64,000 nucleotides of DNA from Paulinella micropora (Eukaryota > Cercozoa > Imbricatea > Euglyphida > Paulinellidae), in NCBI GenBank assembly GCA_019918135.1, contig WBZZ01003201.1, positions 1-64,000 on the forward strand. The letters are read 5' to 3'. Numbering within the stretch: the stretch's first letter is position 1; each line of letters opens with the position of its first letter. The translations under genes and the position numbers were made by a program. Below are positions 10,662 to 20,143 of the stretch, piece after piece. A model generated the notes under the pieces. It did no database searches. It had not been told where the DNA came from and saw nothing but the letters and a program-made list of their open reading frames with translations.

Positions 10662-11375
10662 TGGATAAATAGACATAGACAGATAGACAGACAGACCGAG
10701 AGATAGACAGACAGACAGATAGACAGACAGATAGACAGGCAGACAGATAGATAGATGGACAGGCAGATAGATAGATAGACAGACAGACAGATAGACAGAT
10801 GGATAGATAGACAGATAGACAGACAGATAGATAGATGGACAGGCAAATAGATAGATAGACAGACAGACAGATAGACAGATGGATAGATAGACATAGACAG
10901 ATAGACAGACAGACAGATAGACAGATGGATGGATAGACATAGACAGATAGACAGACAGCCAGACAGATGGATAGATAGACGTAGCCAGATAGACAGATAG
11001 ATACACACAAGCAAACAGATAGACAGACAGAGATAGACAGACAGATAGACAGACAGATAGACAGATAGACAAATATGTTTGGTCTATCAGCTCTGCATAT
11101 CCGAAGACACAGGCATCCATTGACAGACAGACAAATAGATAGACAGACAGAGACAGATAAATAAATAGGCAGACAGATAGACGAATGGACAGAAATAGAC
11201 AGACAGATAGACGGACAGATACACAGGTAGAAAGAAAGATAGACAGACAGATAGACAGATGGACAGATAGACATAGAGAGATAGACAGACAGATAGACGG
11301 ACAGGCAGATAGATAGATAGACAGACAGACAGATAGACAGAGAGATAGACAGATAGACGGGCTGACAGATACATA
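9778..11375. repeat. (GATA/GACA)n satellite, left inverted arm
   Basis: 1.6 kb of interleaved GATA, GACA and GATG tetranucleotides on the plus strand. The long minus-strand ORF (YLSVCLSI repeats) is a consequence of the repeat, which lacks stops in some frames. It is the reverse complement in composition of the arm at 11510-12815. Confidence 0.95.
10181..10230. repeat. 50-bp unit interspersed in the satellite (copy 1 of 4)
   Basis: Unit starting ATGTTTGGTCTACCAGCTCT and ending GCATCCATTGAT. Near-identical copies lie at 10421-10470, 10573-10622 and 11075-11124. Each sits in the same tetranucleotide context, so the copies mark higher-order duplication of the array. Confidence 0.9.
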
Positions 11376-11509
11376 CAATCGATAGTGTAGCCTGCACACC
11401 TTTTTCTTGACGACAAATGTGCCGTAGAAGCGAGCCGGAAATAAGGCCATAGCCTGACAGAGTGTGGTGGCTTATTTCGAGCCTGATTTCCGTACATCTA
11501 CCCTCAGCG
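11376..11509. other. unique core between inverted satellite arms
   Basis: About 130 bp of non-repetitive DNA (CAATCGATAGTGTAGCCTGC...) at the symmetry centre of the two arms. No ORF or known site is seen. Confidence 0.7.
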
Positions 11510-12815
11510 TTGTCTATCTATCCTTCTGTCCATCTATCCGTCTGTCTATCTGTCCATCTGTCCGTCTATCTATCTATCTGTTTGTCTATCTGTGTCTATC
11601 TGTCTGTCTGTCTATCTGTCTGTTTATCCATCCGTTTGTCTAACTATCCGTCTGTCTATTTGTCTGTCTATCTATCTGTCTGTCTATCTGTCTGTCTATC
11701 TATCTGTCTATTTATCTATTTATCTATCTATCTGTCTCTGTCTGTCTATCTGCCTCTGTCTGTCTATCTGTCTCTGTCTGTCTATCTATCTGTCTGTCCA
11801 TCTATCTGTCTATTTATCTATTTATCTATCTATCTGTTCTCTGTCTGTCTATCTATCTGTCTGTCTATCTATCTGTCTATCTATCTGTCTATCTATCTAT
11901 CCGTTTGTCTACTTATCTATTTATCCATCTATTTGTCTCTATCTGTCTGTCTATCTACTTATCTATTTATCTATCTATCTGTCTCTATCTGTCTATCTAC
12001 TCATCTATTTATCCATCTATCTGTCTCCTATCTGTCTGTCTATCTATCTGTCTGTCTATCTAGCTATATCTATATCCATCTATCTACTTACCTATTTATC
12101 TGTCTGTCTATCTACTCATCTATTTATCCATCTATCTATCTCCTATCTATCTATCTGTCTGTCTATCTACTCATCTATTTATCCATCTATCTGTCTCCTA
12201 TCTATCTGTCTGTCTATCTATCTGTCTGTCTATCTAGCTATATCTATATCCATCTATCTACTTACCTATTTATCTGTCTGTCTATCTACTTATCTATTCA
12301 TCTATCTATATGTCTGTCTGTGTACCTACTTATCTATTTATCTATCTGTCTGTCTATCCGTCTATCTATATTCACCTATCTATTTACCTATTTATCTGTC
12401 TATCTGCTTATTTATTTTTCTGTCTGTCTCTATCTGTCTGTATATCTATTTATCTGTCTATCTACTTATTTATCTATCGGTCTGTCTATCCATCTGTCTG
12501 TCTATCTACTTGTTATCTATCGGTCTGTCTATCCATCTGTCTGTCTATCTGCTTATTTATCTATCGGTCTGTCTATCCATCTGTCTGTCTATCTACTCAT
12601 CTATCTATCTATCTGTTAGTCTATATGTCTGTCTACTTATCTATTATTTATCTGTCTATCTGTCTACCTATCTATTCATCTGTCTATCGGTCTGTCTATC
12701 TACTCAGCTGTTTATCTATCTGTCTGTCTATCTGTCTGTCTGTCTATCTATCTATCCGTCTGCCTGTCTATTCATCTCTCTGTCTATCTATCCATCTTTC
12801 TGTCAGTCTATCTCA
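11510..12815. repeat. (CTAT/CTGT)n satellite, right inverted arm
   Basis: 1.3 kb of CTAT, CTGT and CCAT tetranucleotides, the complement of the left arm. Longer ORFs on the plus strand (CLSIYLSV repeats) are repeat translations. Confidence 0.95.
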
Positions 12816-13309
12816 GTAGTAGGAGGAGGAATAGTAGTGGTGGTCAGTAGTAGTAGGACAAAAAGTCAGAGTAATTGACCCATCAGTCAAGGGGCCTTTG
12901 GTCCTGTCGGACATGTGCCCCCCTTGGTAGCACGAGGCCGTTCGGCTCCGCTCCAAAGGGTAAGAGTAATACTAACAATAGTAGTAGTGTAAAGAGAGGA
13001 AGTAACAGCAATAATGATGGTAACATGCCCCCTCGGACTCTGGCAGCCAGATCCAAATGCTGGACGGGTGCTTTCTATTTAGTAATAACCATAACAAATA
13101 GTTTTACACTTGTAATAATAACAAGAGTGATACTAATTTATAATAAGAACAACAGCAGTAGTGGTGGTTGGTAGTAGTAGGAGCAGAGCAATGATAAGAC
13201 TACTAATCATAGACTGAGCAGCCAAACGGCCCTTGATCCTGTCGAACATGCGCCTCATTACTACTAATAATAATAACCATGGTAAACCTCCCCAGGCAAG
13301 CCCGCGCAC
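12816..13309. other. trinucleotide-rich spacer with a duplicated segment
   Basis: AGT/AAT-rich DNA. A roughly 38-bp segment at about 12888-12925 (GGCCTTTGGTCCTGTCGGAC...) recurs diverged at about 13217-13255 (GGCCCTTGATCCTGTCGAAC...), each followed by TACTAATAATA-like DNA. A third related tract (GGACTCTGGCAGCCAGAT) lies near 13034 and again near 14281. No gene. Confidence 0.5.
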
Positions 13310-13969
13310 ATGACGTGCAGAGAGGGCGACGCCGCCTCCCCCCCGGATACCATCCGACCCGAGCCCGGGACCCGACTCGGGCCCGGGGAGTGCTATGCGT
13401 TCCGGAAGGGTAATTGCCCGCGAGGTAGCAACTGCCGGTTCCTACACAGCAGACGCGGAGACGGTGGAGGCGGCGATGGCCGCGGTAGTAGCTCGGGCTC
13501 CGACTCGGAAGGTACAGCTCTTGCTATGCCATGCTATCTGCTTCAGACTCAGTATTATTTCAGCGCGATCAGGCTAAATAATGTAGACGGTGTGTTGAAA
13601 GCAGGCGAGGCAAGCGATTGCGGCCTGGAGGACAATACCGCCCCCCCTCCGATACCATCCGACCGCGACTCCAGCTCGGGTACCGACTCCAGCTCGGGAG
13701 TGCTACGCGTTCCGAGAGGGTAATTGCCCGCGAGGCAACAACTGCCGCTTTTCGCACGGCGGAGGCGGAGGCAGTGGCCGGGGGCGTGGCCGCGGGCGTG
13801 GATCAGACTCCGACTCGGGTGGTAAGCTTCTTTCTGTGTTATGCCTCCGGCTCAGTATAACTTACTTGTCGTCAGGCTAAGTAATGTAATCATTATGTGG
13901 CGCGCAGGTACAGCAGGCGGGGGCTCTGGTGGCCGTGGACAGCAGCCGAAGCGGCCCCGTCGCGTGTAG
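13310..13969 (+). CDS. CCCH zinc-finger protein with duplicated exons
   Basis: Exon 1 is 13310-13511 (ATG 13310), exon 2 is 13605-13821, exon 3 is 13908-13969. Exon 1 encodes a CCCH finger, C-x7-C-x5-C-x3-H (GECYAFRKGNCPRGSNCRFLH), then Gly/Ser/Asp-rich sequence. Exon 2 encodes a second copy (CYAFREGNCPRGNNCRFSH) followed by a GRGRGRGRG run. Exon 3 encodes GGRGQQPKRPRRV and TAG: an RG tract plus a basic nuclear-signal-like tail. Both introns (93 and 86 nt) are phase 1 and share AGGCTAA[AG]TAATGTA before the acceptor, so exon plus intron were duplicated. In exon 2 the finger is out of frame with exon 1 unless one base changes in the C7 run near 13640. CCCH plus RGG proteins usually bind RNA; that role is inferred. 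Confidence 0.6.
13512..13604 (+). other. intron 1 of the CCCH gene
   Basis: GTACAG donor, AGGCTAAATAATGTA branch-like motif, AAGCAG acceptor; 93 nt, so unspliced reading stays open. It is clearly paralogous to the intron at 13822-13907. Confidence 0.6.
13822..13907 (+). other. intron 2 of the CCCH gene
   Basis: GTAAGC donor, AGGCTAAGTAATGTA motif, CGCGCAG acceptor; 86 nt. Its removal joins the second zinc-finger exon in phase to the basic C-terminal exon. Confidence 0.6.
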
Positions 13970-15026
13970 ATTCACTCTTGCCAGTGTTAAGTGACGGGCC
14001 TACTCCTGTTTGCGTAGGGTGAAGTGTAAAAGCAGCGCAGAGGACAGAAAAAAAGAAGCCACCCCTCGTTGTGATCAAAGGGGGTTTACACATAAAAGCA
14101 GGTGATTTCTAGGTACAGAATACGGGTTCCGGCCCGCAGAAAAAAGATTAAAGTCTCGGGAGCAGTAGAAGGACAACAGGAAAGAGGAGGCAAGTAATAG
14201 TAGCAGGAGGGCTAATACCAGTAGTAATAGCAGTGCTAGTTAGTACTAGTAGCAGGGCAAATAAGAGTAACAACATGCTGGCTCAGACTATGGCTATCAG
14301 ATACAACTGCTGAGGGGTGCCTCCATTAATAATAGCCATGATAATAAAACTACTTGTATAATATTCACGGTAATCGCAGCAGTAGTCGTGGCTTGTCGTA
14401 GTAGGAGCAGGGGGGGGAAGCAGTACTACTAATAATAGTAGTAGCATTCCCTCTGTACCTAGGCCGGACCAAGGGGGGGGGGGGCCTGCCTGTAAGTTTT
14501 GCGCACCCCTCTCCCTTCCTGTCGGTGAGCTCTCGCGCCCCGCTGCACACCAGCCGCTAACACCTGAACATTGAGTGCCCGGCCCGGGGCCGGTCAGGGT
14601 TTGCCAGGCATAATACAGTCCGGAGGGTGTAGGAAGAGTGTCGCTTGTGTCCCGGCAGCAAGCCGGCAACGCCTGCGATAGGCACGATCCCTCCCCCGGC
14701 GCGCGCTCTCGAAAGTATCCAGATCCGGCCGCTCCTTCTTCACCCAAGCCAGCGCCGCTCCCGGCGGCTGCGTGAGAGCAGGGAGGGGGGGGAGGGAAGG
14801 GAAGGGGCGGGCAGTGCGGGGAGAGATGGAGGGGGACAGGAGGGGAGTGTGTGCGCCAGGGAGGGAGAGCGGTGGAGAGGGCACGGTTGGCGTGGGGAAG
14901 AAGCCGCCGCGCCGACCCCACCCCAGAAGAATAAAAAGCCCCGCGCGGCTAGACCAGACGCCGAGCGAGCGCCGGGAAGGAGCAACCCCCCCATTCAGCC
15001 CTGCCGTTAGTTCAGTCAGCCGACAC
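13970..15026. other. spacer with promoter of the next gene
   Basis: 3' flank of the CCCH gene, AGT-rich DNA, a poly-G tract near 14470-14483 and GC-rich purine DNA at 14770-14880. No supportable ORF; the open frame reaching back to 14772 has no coding character before 15027. Confidence 0.45.
14931..14938 (+). promoter_or_regulatory. TATA-like box ATAAAAAG
   Basis: ATAAAAAG in otherwise GC-rich DNA, about 90 nt before the ATG at 15027. This is the same spacing as the CCTAAAGCAG box of the LRR genes. Confidence 0.4.
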
Positions 15027-16376
15027 ATGAACCACGCGGACTCGGGCAGGTTCGTGGAGCCGGCGGGGCGCGGCGAGCAGTCACTGGGCCGCGTCGAGGC
15101 GGGGCGGAGCCTCATCAACCAATATCACGGCCAGGAATACACCCCCTCGCAGTTCCTGCAACAGCACCTGCAGGCGGTGGCTCCCCACAAGCGGCAGCGC
15201 CTAGACCTGTCGGGCTGGTTCGAGGGCGATACGCGCCTGCGCCGCGGGTTCCGCGTGCACCGGCCCAACTACGAGGGGACGACGGGGGCGCTGGAGCGCA
15301 TCCAGCGCCCGCCCCTCAGCACGGGTTCCTTTGTCGCACGCAACGATCCCAAGTACAGGCGCGACAACGTGCTGTTGGACCTACCGATTGACGGCAGCGA
15401 CTATGGCCAGGCCAACGATCCCGAGCAAGTCCGCGCCGTGGTTACCCAGCGCGCCGTCGTCTTTTCCCGGCTGCAGGCCCTGCCCTACTACTGGAGCCGC
15501 GCCGTGCCCACCCAGAGCGACCGGCCACAGCAGGAACGCGAGGTACTGGCCAACCTGTTTCTGGTGAACTGGGAGCTGCGCCATTTCCCGCTGACCAAGT
15601 ATGCCGGCAGCCGCGAGGGCCTGCTGGACAGGCGCGCGGCGGCGCCGCCGCGCCCGGGCCACGAGGAGGAGGCCTTGTGCCTACCACTCGAGGAGCAGCT
15701 GCACCCGCGCGCGGCGGCGCGCATACTCACGGCGTACAGCGTCGAGGGCGTGCTGGACCAGGTCCGCAACAATGAGAACAGCCTGGTGTCGTACCACTCG
15801 CTCATGAACGCCAGCGTGCTGCAGCGCGGCCCCGTGTACTACACGGGCACCGATTCGGGGCTCATCAACATTTGGGCCCTGCGCCCACCGGCCCCGGACG
15901 GCCGCGGGCGCCAGCAGCTGGGCGGTAGCTTCCTGTGCAGGCGGGACCTGCCGACGGGCCACGAGTGCGCGCCAGAGCCCGGCCGGCACTTGTGGCTCGT
16001 GCTGGAGGTAGCAGATTACCAGTACCTGCTCACAGACGGCGTGACCCGCCACCGGGGCTATCCGGTGTGGCGCTTCCGGCCGCACGTGACGTTGACGGAC
16101 CAGCCCCTGCCCAGCAGCGAATGCACCGGGACGTACCGCGACCCCGTGAGCGGCCGCAGGTTTGATTGGCACGGGGCGGCCGTGTATGTGGGGCAGGTGA
16201 TTGCCGACAACGATCACCGCAACTACAACACGCAGCTGCCGCGCATGCTCCAGAAGCTCGAGGCCCTGGTGTGTGGCTCCGGCCGGGCCGCCGACACCGA
16301 CCTGCCGCCCACGGACCTGCGCGAGCTCCCCACCCTCTCGCACGTGCACGTCAACACCCAGATCTTTCTGTACTGA
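15027..16376 (+). CDS. 449-aa orphan protein
   Basis: Intact, intronless, ATG at 15027, TGA at 16374. The frame stays open upstream, but only the ATG (MNHADSGRFVEPAG) starts a natural, non-Arg/Pro-biased protein and lies below a TATA-like box. The protein is soluble-looking, with no signal peptide or membrane helix. It is rich in aromatic and Arg residues and has a mixed alpha/beta character (VLLDLPIDGSDYG, LWLVLEVADYQYLLTD, YVGQVIADNDHRNYN). The ending THVNTQIFLY-like segment is hydrophobic. I recognise no family; a structural or virion-type protein is conceivable from the context alone. Confidence 0.8.
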   Translation: MNHADSGRFVEPAGRGEQSLGRVEAGRSLINQYHGQEYTPSQFLQQHLQAVAPHKRQRLDLSGWFEGDTRLRRGFRVHRPNYEGTTGALERIQRPPLSTGSFVARNDPKYRRDNVLLDLPIDGSDYGQANDPEQVRAVVTQRAVVFSRLQALPYYWSRAVPTQSDRPQQEREVLANLFLVNWELRHFPLTKYAGSREGLLDRRAAAPPRPGHEEEALCLPLEEQLHPRAAARILTAYSVEGVLDQVRNNENSLVSYHSLMNASVLQRGPVYYTGTDSGLINIWALRPPAPDGRGRQQLGGSFLCRRDLPTGHECAPEPGRHLWLVLEVADYQYLLTDGVTRHRGYPVWRFRPHVTLTDQPLPSSECTGTYRDPVSGRRFDWHGAAVYVGQVIADNDHRNYNTQLPRMLQKLEALVCGSGRAADTDLPPTDLRELPTLSHVHVNTQIFLY

Positions 16377-16867
16377 ACCAGCGGCCGGCCCGCCGTAGCG
16401 GTCCCTCCCCGGGCAGACCGGGTGTCGTGTGCCAGGCTGCGGCAGGGCCGTAGAAGAAACGGACGTCTGTCTTGTTAAAGAAGCCCCCAACTCCACCTGA
16501 CAGAAGACTAGGTCTTTTTCTGCCTCGTCCCTAGTGTCGTCAGTGCGCTCTTGCCGGCCTAAACCGGTGCCTGGCCCCCCTCTTGGCCCCCCTCCTGGCC
16601 CCCTCTCGGCCCCCCCCCCCCCCCGCCGGCCAGGGAGAGCGACAAGGCGCTCCACTCCGCCTGCCAGGGGATATAATTTCTCCCTCCCCTTAGGTCGGTG
16701 CCTTGCGCTCGTTTCCCTTGCCCCCCCCCCTCCCCGCCCGTGGGCCCCCCTGGCGTGGCCCGCGCGCGGAGCCCCTACCTCAAACCCACCGGTTGCTAGC
16801 AAGTTGGTGTGTAGCTAAAAGGCCACCGCCATGGTTCTCATCCGGCCCCAATAAGCAAGGAGCAAGA
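16377..16867. other. spacer with poly-C tract and TATA box
   Basis: Contains a poly-C run near 16611-16625 and ATATAAT at 16671-16677. No gene. Confidence 0.5.
16671..16677 (+). promoter_or_regulatory. TATA-like box ATATAAT
   Basis: AT-rich hexamer in a GC-rich spacer, about 190 nt before the ATG of the mucin-like gene. Confidence 0.35.
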
Positions 16868-19800
16868 ATGCTCTTCCTGTCGTGCCTGGGCTTGCTCCTG
16901 GCCTGGGCGGCAGGCCTACAGCCGGTCAGGCCGATAGCAGGCGGCCGGGCGGGCCGCTTTCTGTTGCAGGCCGCTGGCGCCGGCACGCTAGATAACGGGC
17001 TGGACGTGAGTAACCAGGCTCTGAGCCCCGGGGGGGGAACAAGCAATAACAGCAACATCAACACTAACAACAACAGTAGCAACAACGGCAACAACGGCAA
17101 CAACAATAACAGTAGCAACATAACAGTAGCAACAACGGCAACAACGGCAACAACAATAACAGTAGCAACAACGGCAACAACGGCAACAACAATAACAGTA
17201 GCAACAACGGCAACAACGGCAACAACAATAACAGTAGCAACAACGGCAACAACGGCAACAACAATAACAGTAGCAACAACAGCAACAACAATAATAACAA
17301 CGGCAACAACAACACACCAAGCGCCACGCCGAGTGCCACGCCGAGTGTTACCTCCAGTGCCAGCCAGAGCGCCACGCCGAGTGTTACCTCCAGCACCAGC
17401 CAGAGCGCCACGCCGAGTGTTACTTCCAGCACCAGCCAGAGCGCCACGCCGAGTGTTACTTCCAGCACCAGCCAGAGCGCCACGCCGAGTGTTACCTCCA
17501 GCATCAGCCAGAGCGCCACCCCCAGCTCCACGCCGAGTGCCAGCCAGAGCGCCACGCTAAGTGTTACCTCCAGCACCAGCCAGAGCGCCACCCCCAGCTC
17601 CACGCCGAGTGCCAGCCAGAGCGCCACGCCGAGTGTTACCTCCAGCACCAGCCAGAGCGCCACCCCCAGCTCCACGCCGAGTGCCAGCCAGAGCGCCACG
17701 CTAAGTGTTACCTCCAGCACCAGCCAGAGCGCCACCCCCAGCTCCACGCCGAGTGCCAGCCAGAGCGCCACGCTGAGTGTTACCTCCAGCACCAGCCGGA
17801 GCGCCACGCCGAGTGTTACCTCCAGCACCAGCAGCCAGAGCGCCACGCCGAGCGTTACCTCCAGCACCAGCCGGAGCGCCACGCCGAGTGTTACCTCCAG
17901 CACCAGCCAGAGCGCCACCTCCAGCTCCACGCCGAGTGCCAGCCAGAGCGCCACCCCCAGCTCCACGCCGAGTGCCAGCCAGAGCGCCACGCCGAGTGTT
18001 ACCTCCAGCACCAGCCGGAGCGCCACGCCGAGTGTTACCTCCAGCACCAGCCAGAGCGCCACCTCCAGCTCCCCGCCGAGTGCCAGCCAGAGCGCCACGC
18101 CGAGCGTTACCTCTAGCACTAGCCAGAGTGCCAGCCAGAGTGCCACACGAAGTGCAACCCCAAGCTCCACACTGAGCATCAGCCAGAGCGCCACCCGAAG
18201 TGCCACACCAAGCGTTACCTCCAGTACCAGTCGGAGTGCCACCCGAAGTGCCACCCGAAGTGCGACCCCAAGCCCTACACTGAGCATCAGCCGGAGCGCC
18301 ACCCGAAGCGCCACCCGAAGTGCCACACCAAGCGTTACCTCCAGTACCAGCCGGAGCGCCAGCCAGAGTGCCACCCGAAGTGCGACCCCAAGCTCTACAC
18401 CGAGCATCAGCCAGAGCGCCACCCGAAGCGCCACGCCGAGCGTTACCTCCAGTACCAGCCAGAGCATCAGCGAGAGCGCCACGCCAAGTGCTACGCCGAG
18501 CGCCACCCCGACTGTGACGCCGAGCGTCATGCCGAGCGTCAGCGAGAGCGCTACGCCCAGTGCTACTCCAAGCTCCACTCCTAGCAACACCCCGAGCGTC
18601 AGCCAGAGCGCCACCCCTAGCAACACCCCGAGTGTCACGCCCAGTGCTACTCCAAGCTCCACCCCGACTGCGACACCGAGCGCCAGCCAGAGCGCCACCC
18701 CGAGCGCCACGCCCAGTGCTACTCCAGGCTCCACCCCTAGCAACACTCCGAGCGCCACCCCGGGCGTCAGCCAGAGCGCCACGCCGACTGCCACGCCGAG
18801 CGCTACCCCGAGCGTCAGCCAGAGCTCCACCCCGAGCGCCACGCCGAGCCACTGGGGCCTCCGGCCCTTTGTCGACACCGGCCTGTCGGGGTTGGGAACT
18901 ACCCGGAACACCGCCTCCGGCTTGTCCGAGCCAGTCGCCCGAGTGGCCGTCAGGGTACCCGCCGTGCTGGCGTGGGAGACCGAGCTCCCGGCAGACGGTT
19001 CCCTGTCCTGTAGCCAAGAGGAAAGGTCGCTGCAACACACAGAGAGTGACTGTCCGCCGACCGGCGTGCTGGGCTCCCCGGGCCTGCCGTCCCAGCAAGT
19101 CGTAGCGGGGCCACAGGAGGCTTCGATACTAGCACTCGACTTCCTGTACGCCACCGTGTGCAACTTCCACCGAGTGCGTACCGGCACCAACGACGACTTC
19201 TATGGCTGGCTAACTGTCAGGCGCCACCGCGCGGTGGACTGGCTAGGGCTGGGCCAACAGCAGAGCGTCACCACGCCACTGGGTTTCTGTATTTCCCTGC
19301 GCAACTCCTTCGCGCTGCCCGCCGGCCTCCTGGCCGAAGCCAACTGTACGCCCGCCCAGGGCTTCGGCTGTCCGGCACCCACCGCGCAGTTGCTGACCGT
19401 GCTGGTGCAGCCCGCCCGGCCGGAGGGGCGCCGGGCCCTGCAGCAAGCGTCGTCCTACCGGCTGCAGGTAGAATTCCTGCGGCCCGCGCCCCCGCCGAAC
19501 ACGGCGCTGTGGGCCGGGCGGGAGCGGGCGGAGGTCTTCCCCGTCGGCCCCGGCCCTGCCGTCCTGGCCCGCGCCGCCTGGACCCTGCCCTGCCCCCCCC
19601 TGACCACGGCCAACACCACTGGCTGGCTCGAGGACGTACGCGTACGGCACCTGATCGAGTGTGTGGGGCTCAACGTCTATGTGGGGTGCTGGCAGAAAGC
19701 AGAGATCCTGTGGCTAGAAACCTTCACCTTCCGCGTCAACGTGACCGAGGCGTGCGGGGGCGGGGTAGCCGGCGCCGAGCCGCCCCCCCCGGCGGGGCTC

Positions 19801-20127
19801 CAGCCCCTGCCGGCCAGCACCCGGGGGCCGGCCGGGGCCCAAGCGGAGCCGGCCGCGCCCGCCACAGCCCGTCACCGGCACGCGCTCGGCCTGTTCCTGG
19901 CCGCCGGCGTGGCAGCCGGCCTGGGGCTGGGGGCCTGCCTTCTTCTTCTTCGCACCCGCCCCCGCGGGTTCTTGCCATCCTTCCTTCCCTCGCCGTCCCC
20001 TCCTCGGTGCGGGCCCCCCCGCCCCCCTTCCCCCCTCCCGCCCCCCTCCCCGCGTTCCCTTACTGTAGCCACCAACGCCGCCCAGTGCGAGAGCGAGGTG
20101 CCAGGCCCGCCCGAGCCCCGTGATTAA
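16868..20127 (+). CDS. mucin-like type I membrane glycoprotein
   Basis: ATG at 16868 begins a signal peptide (LFLSCLGLLLAWAAG). It is followed by an Asn/Gly/Ser low-complexity repeat, then about 500 residues of SATPSVTSSTSQ repeats (a dense O-glycosylation-type stalk). A Cys-containing globular ectodomain lies at about 18850-19870, with N-glycosylation sequons (NCT, NTT, NVT). A single membrane helix (ALGLFLAAGVAAGLGLGACL) is encoded near 19885-19950, then a Pro-rich cytoplasmic tail ending at the TGA 20125. Frame 2 switches to frame 1 at about 17118-17122, inside the AAC/GGC repeat. This is a small indel in the repeat; otherwise the gene is open. Architecture is that of a cell-surface or viral envelope attachment-type protein; that role is inferred. 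The long minus-strand ORF over the stalk is a shadow. Confidence 0.7.
17051..17314 (+). repeat. 36-bp Asn/Gly-coding minisatellite
   Basis: Units of AACAGTAGCAACAACGGCAA-type, 36 bp (12 codons: N, S, G). One unit has AT inserted at about 17120, which causes the frame change. Confidence 0.85.
17321..18850 (+). repeat. Ser/Thr/Pro mucin-type coding repeat
   Basis: 1.5 kb of AGTGCCACGCCGAGTGTTAC-type units. Early units form a homogenised block (17340-18110). Later units diverge (CGAAGTGCCACC, CCGAGCGTCAGC variants), suggesting expansion from the 5' side. Confidence 0.9.
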
Positions 20128-20143
20128 TCAAACACGGGCGGTT

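Noticed and set aside
9771..12878. Long ORFs (up to about 560 codons) rich in Tyr, Leu, Ser, Cys and Val on both arms
   Set aside because: They are direct translations of tetranucleotide satellite DNA; periodicity and strand symmetry explain them.
14772..15026. N-terminal extension of the 449-aa orphan
   Set aside because: Arg/Gly/Glu-biased purine-tract translation that includes the TATA-like box; ATG 15027 starts the natural protein.
17064..19190. 708-codon minus-strand ORF opposite the mucin gene
   Set aside because: It is the antisense of the Ser/Thr/Pro repeat; the plus strand has a signal peptide, membrane helix and non-repetitive head.
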